Assembly: GCA_051000345.1 (NCBI GenBank)
Contig: JBPCOJ010000038.1
Location: 37,034-101,033 of the forward strand
Reading direction: 5' to 3'
Length of the DNA stretch: 64,000 bases
DNA from: JBHENC01 sp051000345
Lineage (GTDB): Bacteria > Acidobacteriota > Blastocatellia > Pyrinomonadales > Pyrinomonadaceae
Made by a program: the position numbers and the translations under genes. The notes under the pieces are model-generated. The model was given only the letters and a program-made list of their open reading frames with translations. It was not told the origin of the DNA and made no database searches. Of this stretch, positions 39,479-48,426 are shown piece by piece. Every line of letters begins with the position of its first letter. The stretch's first letter is position 1.

Positions 39479-40627
39479 TCATTTCGGGTTTAGTATGTGG
39501 CGCGATAGAACGATGCGTTGAATTTCCGAAGTGCCTTCGTAGATAGTCGTGACGCGCGCATCGCGGTACATGCGCTCCACCGCGTAGTCGCGCGAATAGC
39601 CGTTGCCGCCGTGAATCTGCACGGCATCGGCGCATATTTTATTCGCCGCTTCGGAAGCGTAAAGTTTCGCCATCGAAGCAAAGTAGCCTGTTTGTTTGCT
39701 GCCTGCGTCCTTCAAGGATGCGGCGCGCAAGGTCAGCAGTCGCGCCGTCTCGGTCTGCGTCGCCATGTCCGCAAGCTTGAATTGAATCGCCTGAAACTCG
39801 CTGATCGATTGACCGAACGCCTGTCGCTCCTTCGCATATTTCAAAGACTCTTCGAGCGCGCCCTGCGCGATGCCCGTCGCAAGCGCGGCGATGCCGATGC
39901 GCCCGTCGTCCAGACTGTTGAAAGCCACTTTCATGCCGTTGCCTTCGCCGCCTAAAACATTTTCGGCAGGCACGCGCACGTCCGCAAAACTCATCTCGGC
40001 GGTCTGCGAAGCGCGCTGTCCCATCTTGTGCTCGATGCCCGAAACAGTTAAGCCCGGCGTATCCGCTTCGACGATAAAAGCCGTCACGCCTTTTTTCCCT
40101 GCTTCACGATTCGTCACCGCCATTACAATATAAACTCCTGCTTCGCCGCCGTTCGTGACCCACGATTTTGTGCCGTTGATAACATACGCATCACCGTCGC
40201 GTGTGGCGCGCGTGCGCAAACTCGTCGCGTCCGACCCCGCCTGCGGTTCCGACAAACAAAATGCGCCGAGCGTTTCGCCCTTTGCGAGAGGCACAAGATA
40301 TTTTCGCTTTTGTTCCTCCGTGCCGAAACTCAAAATCGGATAGCAGCACACGGAGTTCGTAACGGCAACGATCACGCACACGGAAGCATCCGCGCGCGCA
40401 ATCTCTTCGAGGGCGAGGGCGTAAGCGACGGTGTCGAGGCCTGCGCCGCCCCACTCTTCCGGAATAATCATGCCGAGCAATCCGAGTTCGGCTAATCCGT
40501 TTAATTGCTCGCGCGGGAATTTTGATTGCTCGTCATATTCATGCGCGCGCGGCGCAATCTCACCCGACACGAATTCGCGCACGGACGCCTGCACCATTCG
40601 CTGATCTTCCGATAACTCAAAATCCAC
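39479..40627 (-). CDS. Acyl-CoA dehydrogenase
   Basis: Flavoenzyme of fatty-acid beta-oxidation or branched-chain acyl-CoA breakdown. The start is GTG 40627 with AGGAG 8 nt upstream, giving 382 residues beginning 'VDFELSEDQRMVQASVREF'; upstream codons in frame are not family-like. Motifs: 'CLSEPQAGSDATSLRTRA' (FAD), 'YVINGTKSWVTNGG', 'YAKERQAFGQSISEFQAIQF' and 'QIHGGNGYSRDYAVERMYRD', ending with the catalytic Glu region 'ARVTTIYEGTSEIQRIVLSR', typical of short/medium-chain enzymes. Divergent from hemX. Confidence 0.95.
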   Translation of the reverse strand: MDFELSEDQRMVQASVREFVSGEIAPRAHEYDEQSKFPREQLNGLAELGLLGMIIPEEWGGAGLDTVAYALALEEIARADASVCVIVAVTNSVCCYPILSFGTEEQKRKYLVPLAKGETLGAFCLSEPQAGSDATSLRTRATRDGDAYVINGTKSWVTNGGEAGVYIVMAVTNREAGKKGVTAFIVEADTPGLTVSGIEHKMGQRASQTAEMSFADVRVPAENVLGGEGNGMKVAFNSLDDGRIGIAALATGIAQGALEESLKYAKERQAFGQSISEFQAIQFKLADMATQTETARLLTLRAASLKDAGSKQTGYFASMAKLYASEAANKICADAVQIHGGNGYSRDYAVERMYRDARVTTIYEGTSEIQRIVLSRHILNPK

Positions 40628-40752
40628 TTTGGCACTCCTTATGTCTTTGGATGAACGAAGAAAACTAGCACGGGACGGACGCGCAAACAAGCGAGGGCTT
40701 CCGGCATTCGAGGAAGAAGGATTTGTGCGTTCTTTATTTTCAGTGCGTAAGC

Positions 40753-40781
40753 TTGCCGACGCATTTTGCTTCAACTACAAT
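40753..40781 (+). promoter_or_regulatory. Candidate promoter of the hemX-hemA-hemC-hemD operon
   Basis: TTGCCG (40753-40758), 17-nt spacer, TACAAT (40776-40781). Transcription would start near 40788, about 30 nt before the hemX ATG. Confidence 0.6.
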
Positions 40782-40818
40782 AAGCGAGTTACGTTCGCAG
40801 TAGTTTTTACGTCACTCG

Positions 40819-41640
40819 ATGAAACCTCTTTTAGTTTTAATTCTTGCCGCTTATACAATCGCGGCGGTTCATTCGATTCTCGCGTTCGTCAATAAACGCA
40901 ATGCCGAGCGCGTGTCGCTTTATGCGCTGGCGGCTGGCTTTGCGATGCACACGGCGGCGCTCATACTCGATTGGGTTCAGGACGGGCATTACCCGCTTTA
41001 TTCTTTGCGCGAGACGCTTTCGTTTCTCGCATGGACGCTCGCCGCGACTTACGGCTTGATGCTTTACCGCTATCGCACGCTGGTCGCGCTCGGCACTTTC
41101 ACTTTACCGATCATCGCCGTTTTGACTTTCGCCGCGACTGCCGGGCATGAAGCGAATCTGAATTCTTCTGGAGCAATTGTCGTAGATAACGCAAGCTGGC
41201 TTTTTCCAGTCCACACGACGCTGCTTTTATTCGCTTATGCGTCGTTCTTCGTCGTCTTCGCGGCAAGCATTATGTATCTGTGGCAGGAACGCGAACTGAA
41301 GCTTAAAACATTTAGCAGCATCTTTCATCGCCTGCCTTCGCTGTCAGCCGTCAATGATATTGCGACGAGCACTGCGGCCATCGGCTGGACGCTCTTAACG
41401 CTCGGAATCCTAACGGGAATGCTCTGGTCTTCGTCGCGCGACGGGCATTTATGGCACAACGATCCGAAGGAAATTTTCGCGCTGCTCACATGGCTGCTAT
41501 ATCTTGCGCTGATTCATTATCGTTTGTCCGCGAGCTGGCGCGGGCGCAAAGCCGCATGGCTCGGCGTCGCCGGGTTCGCGCTTGTGCTCTGCACATTCTT
41601 CGGCGCGCGTCTCCTCGGCGGCTACCACGTTTTTAACTGA
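40819..41640 (+). CDS. hemX: Cytochrome c assembly-type membrane protein HemX
   Basis: 273 residues with eight membrane segments, of the CcsA/HemX family. The C-terminal 'HLWHNDPKEIFALLTWLLYL' (about 206-225) is the tryptophan-rich heme-handling motif in shortened form. HemX in Bacillus is thought to influence the amount of glutamyl-tRNA reductase; here too it directly precedes hemA, so HemX is preferred over a true cytochrome c synthetase. The gap to hemA is filled by a 63-nt heptamer array. Confidence 0.85.
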   Translation: MKPLLVLILAAYTIAAVHSILAFVNKRNAERVSLYALAAGFAMHTAALILDWVQDGHYPLYSLRETLSFLAWTLAATYGLMLYRYRTLVALGTFTLPIIAVLTFAATAGHEANLNSSGAIVVDNASWLFPVHTTLLLFAYASFFVVFAASIMYLWQERELKLKTFSSIFHRLPSLSAVNDIATSTAAIGWTLLTLGILTGMLWSSSRDGHLWHNDPKEIFALLTWLLYLALIHYRLSASWRGRKAAWLGVAGFALVLCTFFGARLLGGYHVFN

Positions 41641-41644
41641 GATT

Positions 41645-41707
41645 AGTGTTCAGTTGTCAGTAAAGGCTTTTAGCTGGAAACTGACCACTGAAAACTGAAA
41701 ACTGATT
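41645..41707. repeat. Nine-unit heptamer array immediately upstream of hemA
   Basis: Nine consecutive 7-mers in one phase: agtgttc, agttgtc, agtaaag, gctttta, gctggaa, actgacc, actgaaa, actgaaa, actgatt. The first half is partly the inverted counterpart of the second. It ends 4 nt before the hemA ATG, so any ribosome-binding site for hemA would have to lie in or be replaced by the array. Confidence 0.85.
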
Positions 41708-41711
41708 TTCG

Positions 41712-42989
41712 ATGTCCATTTTACTTGTCGGACTCAATCATAAAACCGCGCCAATCGAAGTGCGCGAGCGTCTGGCTTTTTCCGATGAGGCGTGCGGCGC
41801 TAATTTGCGCGCGCTCGTTGACGGAGAAGTCGTGCGCGAAGGATTGATTGTTTCCACTTGTAACCGCGTCGAAGTGCTGACCGCGACAAACGATGCGCGA
41901 GTGGAACCCGCAGGCATCGACCACATCGCCCGTTTTTTGAGCCGATCAAGACAAATACCGCACAGCGATTTTCATACTCATCTTTACAACTACACGGATG
42001 AACAAGCCGTGCGCCATTTATTTCGCGTCGCGTCATCGCTCGATTCGATGGTCGTCGGCGAGCCGCAAGTGCTCGGTCAAGTGCGCCGCGCTTACTCGCA
42101 GGCCATCGAAGCCGGAACCGCCGGGCGCATTCTGAGCCGCCTCGTTCATCAAGCGTTTCGCGTCGCCAAGCGCGTGCGCAACGAAACGGGAATCGCCGCC
42201 AGCGCCGTTTCCATCAGCTACATGGCCGTCGAACTCGGGCGCAAGATTTTCGGCTCGCTCAAGAACAGCACGGTGCTCCTAATCGGGGCAGGCGAAATGG
42301 CCGAACTCTCGGCGCGTCATTTATTGAACGCTGGAGCGACGCGCGTGCTGATTGCCAATCGAACGCTCGCGTCAGCGCAGAAACTCGCGGCGGATTTCGG
42401 CGGTCAGGCAATCGACTATGACAACCTCGCGGAGCATCTGGCCGAAGCAGACATCGTGATTTGCTCGACGGCTGCCGCTAATAACGAATACGTCGTGACA
42501 AAAGACATGGCGCGCCGGGCTTCGGAGACGCGCCGCAACCGGCCTTCATTTTTCATAGATATTTCCGTGCCGCGCAACGTCGATCCGGCGATCAGCGAAA
42601 TCGGCAATCTCTTCGTTTTCGATGTAGACGATCTGGAATCCGTCGTCGCCTCGAATGTGCGCGAGCGCGAACGCGAAGCCGAACGCGCCGAATTGATTGT
42701 CGAGTCCGAAGTCACGCAGTTTCAGCAGACTTTGCGCGCGCTGGATTTCGGCCCCGAAGTCGGCGCGCTGCGTCGTAAAATGCAATCAATCGCACGCGAC
42801 GAAATCGCACGCCAGCGCGCGCGGTTAGGCGAGCTTTCTCCCGCACAAGAACAAGCCATCGAAGCGTTGCTGCTATCAACCGTCAACAAAATTTCGCATC
42901 CGTTAATGCAACTTATGCGGCGCTCTTACGACGCGGGCGAAGCGGCGGACATGCAGGCGTGGCGCGATATTTTCGGTCTTGACGAATAA
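41712..42989 (+). CDS. hemA: Glutamyl-tRNA reductase
   Basis: First committed enzyme of C5-pathway tetrapyrrole synthesis: reduces Glu-tRNA to glutamate-1-semialdehyde with NADPH. The 425-residue protein begins 'ILLVGLNHKTAPIEVRERLA' (3-22); the nucleophilic Cys is in 'STCNRVEVL' (about 48-56), 'VVGEPQVLGQVRRAY' binds substrate, and 'LLIGAGEMAELSARHLLNAG' is the NADPH fold. The C-terminal dimerisation helix is complete. hemC starts 13 nt downstream. Confidence 0.97.
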   Translation: MSILLVGLNHKTAPIEVRERLAFSDEACGANLRALVDGEVVREGLIVSTCNRVEVLTATNDARVEPAGIDHIARFLSRSRQIPHSDFHTHLYNYTDEQAVRHLFRVASSLDSMVVGEPQVLGQVRRAYSQAIEAGTAGRILSRLVHQAFRVAKRVRNETGIAASAVSISYMAVELGRKIFGSLKNSTVLLIGAGEMAELSARHLLNAGATRVLIANRTLASAQKLAADFGGQAIDYDNLAEHLAEADIVICSTAAANNEYVVTKDMARRASETRRNRPSFFIDISVPRNVDPAISEIGNLFVFDVDDLESVVASNVREREREAERAELIVESEVTQFQQTLRALDFGPEVGALRRKMQSIARDEIARQRARLGELSPAQEQAIEALLLSTVNKISHPLMQLMRRSYDAGEAADMQAWRDIFGLDE

Positions 42990-43002
42990 CTTTTCTTTCC
43001 CG

Positions 43003-43977
43003 ATGAACAAACGCACACTCGTTATCGGCTCGCGCGGCTCGAAGCTCGCGCTCTGGCAAGCGGAATGGGTCAAAGCACGACTCGCCGCACGACACGCGCA
43101 TCTCGAAATCCGCATCGACATTATCAAGACCACCGGCGATGTGTTGAAGAACGCGCCGCTCTCCGTCATCGGCGGGCGCGGCGTCTTCACCAAAGAACTC
43201 GAAGAAGCGCTCCGCGACAAACGCATCGATCTCGCCGTTCATTCGCTGAAGGATTTACCGACGCGATTGCCCGACGAACTCAGCATCGCCGCCGTCACCG
43301 AACGCGAAGACCCGCGCGATGCGCTTGTCTTGCGCGCGGATTTGCGCTCACAAAATTTCACGCTCCGAACGTTGCCCGAAGGCTCAATCGTCGGGACATC
43401 CAGCTTGCGCCGTCTCGCGCAGTTGAATTATGCGCGCCCCGATCTACGCATCAACGAATTGCGCGGCAACGTCGATACACGTCTTAGGAAATTAGACGCG
43501 GGCGATTATGACGCGATTATCTTAGCGGCGGCAGGGTTGCGGCGCTTGGATTTTACTGAACGCATCAGCGCCGCGATTGAACCAAAAGAGATGCTGCCCG
43601 CCGTCGGTCAGGGCGCGCTCGGCATTGAAACGCGCGCCGACGATGCGTTGACAATCGAACTGCTTGCGACTCTCGATCACGCGCAGACACGCCGCGCCTG
43701 CATTGCCGAACGCGCCTTGCTGCGCGAACTAGGCGGCGGCTGCCAAGTTCCCATCGCCGCGCACGCCGTCGTGGTTGAAAATCATTTACAAATCGAAGGG
43801 CTTGTCGCGGCCTTGAGCGGCAATCCCTTGCTGCGCGAATCTCTCGCAGACGCAGTGACAAACGACGCGCAGGCAGAACGCGCGGGCGCAGAGTTGGCGA
43901 ATCGCTTGCTGAATCGCGGCGCGGCATCCCTGCTCGACGGATTAACCATGCAAAGCGTCAATCAAGTATCGTTGTAA
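43003..43977 (+). CDS. hemC: Hydroxymethylbilane synthase (porphobilinogen deaminase)
   Basis: Joins four porphobilinogens into hydroxymethylbilane. From ATG 43003 the protein has 324 residues and begins 'MNKRTLVIGSRGSKLALWQA'. Motifs: 'GRGVFTKELEEAL' , 'DLAVHSLKDLPTRLPDE' (active-site Asp loop), 'GTSSLRR', 'RGNVDTRLRKL' and 'RALLRELGGGCQVPIAAHA', whose Cys carries the dipyrromethane cofactor. Third gene of the heme operon. Confidence 0.97.
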   Translation: MNKRTLVIGSRGSKLALWQAEWVKARLAARHAHLEIRIDIIKTTGDVLKNAPLSVIGGRGVFTKELEEALRDKRIDLAVHSLKDLPTRLPDELSIAAVTEREDPRDALVLRADLRSQNFTLRTLPEGSIVGTSSLRRLAQLNYARPDLRINELRGNVDTRLRKLDAGDYDAIILAAAGLRRLDFTERISAAIEPKEMLPAVGQGALGIETRADDALTIELLATLDHAQTRRACIAERALLRELGGGCQVPIAAHAVVVENHLQIEGLVAALSGNPLLRESLADAVTNDAQAERAGAELANRLLNRGAASLLDGLTMQSVNQVSL

Positions 43978-43986
43978 ATTTCACGC

Positions 43987-44835
43987 ATGATCGACCACGC
44001 CGAAACACAAGAAACTCTCACTCCGACAATCAAGTTTGCCAAGCCGCTTGAGAATCGCACGATTGTCGTGACACGGGCGCGCGCGCAGGCAACGGAATTT
44101 ATCGAAGCTCTCGAAAAGGACGGCGCGCGCGTTATCCTTTGTCCGACCATTGAAGTTATCGAGCCGGAAAGCTACGCGCAACTCGATGAAGCCATCGGGA
44201 ATTTGCACGGCTATGATTGGCTCATTTTCACGAGCATCAACGGCGCAGACTATTTTTTGCGTCGCCTGAAAACTCTCGGTCAAGATACAAGCTCGCTCGA
44301 TGAATTGCGCGTGTGCGCGATTGGCGAAGCGACGTTCGGGCGTCTGCGCGAAGCACATGTGCATGTCGATGTCGTGCCGCAGGAATCGAAGGCCGAAGGC
44401 GTTTTTGCATCGCTCGAACTTTATATCGGCGGGCGAGATAAATTGGCGGGACTTCGCTTTTTGATTCCGCGCGCCGCCGTCGCACGCGATTATTTGCCGC
44501 GCTCGCTCGAAGCCGCAGGCGCGCGCGTTGACATAGCAACGGCCTATCGCACGGTGATGCCGGAAACTTCCGTGCGCGGACGCATCGAAGCATTGCTCGC
44601 GGGCGGCGCGATTGATTGCATCTCTTTTACGAGCGCTTCGACAGTCAAAAACTTTGCGCAGCTATTTCACACCACAGACTTGCGCAAACTGCTTGACGGC
44701 GTAGACGTTGCCTGCATCGGCGAAATTACTGCCGCCGCTGCCCGCGAGTTCAATCTGCACACAAACATTCAGCCGCGCGAAACGACGACAGAGGCGCTTG
44801 CGCAGGCCATCGGCCTGTACTACGCGGCGGCGTGA
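43987..44835 (+). CDS. hemD: Uroporphyrinogen-III synthase
   Basis: Closes hydroxymethylbilane with inversion of ring D. 282 residues; the family is poorly conserved, but 'RTIVVTRARAQATEFIEALE' (23-42), 'YDWLIFTSINGADYFLRRL', 'VCAIGEATFGRL' and the C-terminal 'ISFTSASTVKNFAQLF' fit the two-domain HemD fold, and position after hemC is decisive. Its stop overlaps the GTG start of the next gene (GTGA at 44832-44835). Confidence 0.92.
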   Translation: MIDHAETQETLTPTIKFAKPLENRTIVVTRARAQATEFIEALEKDGARVILCPTIEVIEPESYAQLDEAIGNLHGYDWLIFTSINGADYFLRRLKTLGQDTSSLDELRVCAIGEATFGRLREAHVHVDVVPQESKAEGVFASLELYIGGRDKLAGLRFLIPRAAVARDYLPRSLEAAGARVDIATAYRTVMPETSVRGRIEALLAGGAIDCISFTSASTVKNFAQLFHTTDLRKLLDGVDVACIGEITAAAAREFNLHTNIQPRETTTEALAQAIGLYYAAA

Positions 44836-45842
44836 ATATGCAATATCAACTGCGCAAGCACAACGGATTCGGAGAACTCATCGGGCGTAGCGATGCGATG
44901 TTGCGTATCTATGCGTTGATCGAACAGATCGCCACGTCATCTGCTTCGGTGCTTATCACAGGCGAGAGCGGCACGGGCAAGGAACTCGTGGCGCGCACGA
45001 TTCATCTTTTGAGCCAGCGCCGCGACGCTCCGTTTGTTGCAATTAACTGCGCGGCGATTCCCGAGACATTGATGGAGTCGGAACTGTTCGGGCATGAGAA
45101 AGGCGCATTTACGGGCGCGTCGGCGCGGCGTCAGGGATGCTTTGAACTTGCGAACAAAGGCACGCTGCTGCTCGACGAAATTGCAGAGATGCCCGCCATT
45201 TTGCAAACGAAATTATTGCGCGTGCTCGAAGAAAGACGCGTGCGCAGGGTGGGCGGCGCGCAGGAAATCAAGGTGGACGTGCGCGTGCTCGCGGCGACAA
45301 ACAAGAATCCGCAGGATGCAATCCGACAAGGCGCATTCCGTGAAGATTTACTTTATCGTTTGAACGTCATCACGCTCGATCTGCCGCCTCTGCGCGAACG
45401 CCTTGAGGATATGCCGCTCTTGGCGCAGCACCTCGTCGCGCAGATGTCGGAAAAGCATGATCGTCCGGCGCGCTCGATTAGTCCCGCAGGGCTGGAAGTT
45501 TTGCGCTCTCATCATTGGCCGGGCAACGTGCGCGAACTGCGTAACGTGATCGAGCGCGCGGTGATTATTTGTTCGGGCGAGGAAATAGAGCGCCATCACT
45601 TTGCGCCTTACCCCGTCGATCAACGCACGCGCGTGCGCTGGAGCGAAGACACCTTGACGTTCCCTGTCGGCACGCCCATCGAAGAAGTCGAGCGGCAAAT
45701 GATTCTGCGCACGCTGCAAAAAGCAGGCAACAACAAAACGCGCGCCGCCGCCCTGCTGCGTATCAGCTTGAAGACCCTGCACAACAAGCTCAAGCTTTAT
45801 CGTGAACGCGATTCGCTTCCCGATCCGCTGACAAAGGAATAA
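44832..45842 (+). CDS. Sigma-54-dependent activator without receiver domain
   Basis: 336-residue NtrC-type AAA+ protein. The AAA+ domain fills about 15-250: Walker A 'GESGTGKE', the sigma-54 contact loop 'GAFTGA' inside 'FGHEKGAFTGASARR', Walker B 'GTLLLDEIAEM' and the arginine-finger region 'FREDLLYRLNVI'. A Fis-type helix-turn-helix ends the protein ('NNKTRAAALLRISLKTLHNK'). There is no N-terminal sensory or receiver domain, only about 15 residues. GTG 44832 gives a 4-nt overlap with hemD; ATG 44838 is the alternative. Its place in a heme operon is unusual; its targets are unknown. Confidence 0.92.
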   Translation: MNMQYQLRKHNGFGELIGRSDAMLRIYALIEQIATSSASVLITGESGTGKELVARTIHLLSQRRDAPFVAINCAAIPETLMESELFGHEKGAFTGASARRQGCFELANKGTLLLDEIAEMPAILQTKLLRVLEERRVRRVGGAQEIKVDVRVLAATNKNPQDAIRQGAFREDLLYRLNVITLDLPPLRERLEDMPLLAQHLVAQMSEKHDRPARSISPAGLEVLRSHHWPGNVRELRNVIERAVIICSGEEIERHHFAPYPVDQRTRVRWSEDTLTFPVGTPIEEVERQMILRTLQKAGNNKTRAAALLRISLKTLHNKLKLYRERDSLPDPLTKE

Positions 45843-45967
45843 GGAAGCAAACTGAAATTGACCATTGATAAAGCACGTCAATTGCTCCGCGATTTCGGCA
45901 CAATGTTTTGTAATTCATAGAGCGGGCGTTGCGATTCATCTTGCGAACAGGTTAATCTTCCCGGCGC

Positions 45968-46866
45968 ATGTCTTCCCTGCTACTTTTCTTTATCGACGGA
46001 CTCGGCATCGGCACGCGCGTGCCATTTAATCCATTTTATAATCTGAACGAAGCATCGCCGCTCGCCGTTTTTCAAGACGAAGAACCGCAGTTGCCCTTTG
46101 ATGGAAAACTTGCGAGGACAAACGCGTGCCTCGGCGTCGCCGGAAGGCCACAGAGCGCATCAGGCCAGACAACAATTTTAACGGGCGTCAATGTGCCTGC
46201 GACGCTAGGCTGCACAAGCAAGGATTTCCCAACGAAGCGATGCGCGGCATTCTCCGCGAGCATTCCGTTTTTCTGCAACTAAAGCGCGCCGGAATTACGC
46301 CGAACGTTTTTGCCAACGCGTACACGAATCGTTTTTTCGAGCATCGCCCGCGCTGGACTTCCGCGACGACAACCGCCGTCGAAGCTGCCGGAATGAACTT
46401 TCGCACAATTGAAGATATGCGAAAAGGGCGCGCGCTTTATCACGATTTCACCAACAAACTTTTGCGCGAAGCGGGCGAACATGAAACGGAGTTGCGCACG
46501 CCTGAAGAAGCGGGCGCGATTCTCGCGGGCATTGCCGCGCAGCATCGTTTTACGCTTTACGAATATTTCATCACGGACAAAATCGGACACGCGCAAGACA
46601 TGATCGCGGCGCGCAAAGTGATTTCCGAATTAGCCGCCTTCACACGCTCGCTGCTCGCGCATACAGACCTTGCGCAGACAACCGTGCTGCTCACCAGCGA
46701 TCACGGCAACCTCGAAGATTTATCGACGCGCAATCATACGCTCAACCTCGTTCCGACGATTATTTGGGGAGCGCATCGTCATTCCATAGCCGCGCGCATA
46801 CATAGTCTCGCGGATTTAACGCCCGCCATCGTGGACACTCTGACGCAAAAGGAAGCGGCTGTTTAA
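45968..46866 (+). pseudogene. Alkaline-phosphatase-superfamily (phosphoglycerate mutase-like) metalloenzyme, frameshifted
   Basis: The gene starts at 45968 ('LLLFFIDGLGIG', the metal-site Asp) and stays in that frame to about 46210; from there the family sequence continues in another frame to TAA 46866. The break falls between 'GVNVPATLG' and 'HKQGFPNEAMRGIL', where one base appears to be missing near 46208-46213. The second part keeps 'YEYFITDKIGHAQDM' and 'LLTSDHGNLED', the remaining metal ligands of the superfamily. It would be about 299 residues if repaired. No slippery run is seen at the junction, so this is a pseudogene or a sequencing error. Its stop overlaps the MFS gene start. Confidence 0.82.
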
Positions 46867-48425
46867 TGAATGACTCCAACTCCATCGAGCAGAAGGAAAT
46901 TAAGCAAGCGGTGTCTGGTAGCGCAAAGGATTCTACTAATGCAAATAATTCTGCCAGCGCAATCGTTTCAGGCTCGCCCATGAATCCCGCATCGGATGTT
47001 CCGCGTTATTCATATTACGCGCTTGCGGTGTTGTCGCTCGTTAATTTTCTCAACTACATAGACCGTCAAGTGCTGCCAGCAGTCGCGCCGCTCATGCTGC
47101 AAGACAAAAAGCTGCATTTGACGCACGCCGAACTCGGTTACATCGAAGCCGCGTTGTTGCTTTCGTTCACCGTTTTAGCGCCGCTTTTCGGGCGTCTCGG
47201 CGACAAGTATGCGCGCACTCGTTTGATGGCGAGCGCCGCCGTAATCTGGAGCATCGCCACGGCCTTCACAGGCTTTGTCGATCAACTGCCGTTTCTGCCC
47301 GCATCCGTGCAGCTTCACTTTCCGCTATTGCAATTTACTTTAACGATGAGCGGCGCGGTGCTGGCGCTCTGCTTCGTGCGCGCGATTGTCGGCGTCGGCG
47401 AGTCATCCTACTCGACCATCACGCCGAGTTTGATTGCGGATTATTTTCCGCCGCAGCGACGCGCGACGGCGCTCGGAGTTTTTCAGGCGGCGATTCCGAT
47501 GGGCTTCGCTTTGGGCTTTGTAATCGGCGGCGTGCTCGCGCATTTTTTCGGCTGGCGGCAGGCGTTTACCATCGTCGGCATTCCCGGCCTCGTTGCCGCA
47601 GTGCTCGTCTGGCGACTGCGTGAACCGAAGCGCGGCGCGACAGACGAAGAAGCGCCAAATGTTGTTGCCGCCTTGCCTCAAGCCAAACAAGAAGAAGCAA
47701 ATGAAAGTGTCGATAAAACGCTCGATGCGACAACGCAAAGACCTTTGCTTGAGACGGTGTGGCAGATTCTATGCACGCGTGATTTTATTCTTTCGACTGC
47801 CGGATATACTGCCCTGACGTTTACGCTCGGCGCGTTTGCGACATGGGCTACGGTCTTGCTCGTTGAAGATAAAGGCATGACGGAAACGAGCGCCGCGATT
47901 ACGCTCGGCATCGTCGTGCTGCTCGGCGGAGCGACTGGAACATTCGGCGGCGGGTGGCTGTCGGATCGCATCGCGCGCAAAAAACCGAACGCTTATTTTC
48001 TCGTCTGCGCCGTCAGCACATTATTGGGCGTTGCGCCGACGCTCTTGGCGATTATCTCGAAGGATGCGCGCGTTTATCTGCCGTCTGTGTTTTTCTCTGT
48101 CATGATGCTTTTCGTCAGCAACGCGCCGTTTCATGCGATTCTCGTCAGCAGCGTGCCGACGCTTGTGCGCGCAACTGCTGTGGCGCTTAACATCGTCATC
48201 ATACATACTTTCGGCGACACTATTTCGCGCGTCGCAGTCGGCGTTTTATCTGATTCACTCAAGGCGGGAAATTTAAGCTGGCTCGCAATGATTGCCCGAA
48301 CATTCGGCATCGAAGCCACGCGGCAACCGCTCGCCGCCGCATTGCTCATCGCACCGGCGGCGCTGCTCGTTTCCACTTTTTTCTTTTTCTGGGGAGCACG
48401 AAGAACGCCTGACAAAACTTTGTAG
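46866..48425 (+). CDS. MFS transporter (spinster-like)
   Basis: 519 residues with twelve membrane segments after a hydrophilic N-terminal tail of about 45 residues. 'LVNFLNYIDRQVLPAVAPLM' (about 58-77) holds the NYIDRQ motif of the spinster group, 'GRLGDKYARTRLM' is the MFS loop 2-3 motif, and 'GGWLSDRIARKKP' its second-half copy. Substrate unknown; bacterial relatives are often assigned to hexuronates or lipids without strong proof. Start overlaps the previous stop (TAATG). A REP-like inverted repeat follows the stop codon directly. Confidence 0.88.
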   Translation: MNDSNSIEQKEIKQAVSGSAKDSTNANNSASAIVSGSPMNPASDVPRYSYYALAVLSLVNFLNYIDRQVLPAVAPLMLQDKKLHLTHAELGYIEAALLLSFTVLAPLFGRLGDKYARTRLMASAAVIWSIATAFTGFVDQLPFLPASVQLHFPLLQFTLTMSGAVLALCFVRAIVGVGESSYSTITPSLIADYFPPQRRATALGVFQAAIPMGFALGFVIGGVLAHFFGWRQAFTIVGIPGLVAAVLVWRLREPKRGATDEEAPNVVAALPQAKQEEANESVDKTLDATTQRPLLETVWQILCTRDFILSTAGYTALTFTLGAFATWATVLLVEDKGMTETSAAITLGIVVLLGGATGTFGGGWLSDRIARKKPNAYFLVCAVSTLLGVAPTLLAIISKDARVYLPSVFFSVMMLFVSNAPFHAILVSSVPTLVRATAVALNIVIIHTFGDTISRVAVGVLSDSLKAGNLSWLAMIARTFGIEATRQPLAAALLIAPAALLVSTFFFFWGARRTPDKTL

Positions 48426-48426
48426 A

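Noticed and set aside
46200..46220. Programmed frameshift in the metalloenzyme gene
   Set aside because: No slippery run at the junction, and relatives of this enzyme are made from one frame; a deletion or sequence error is simpler.
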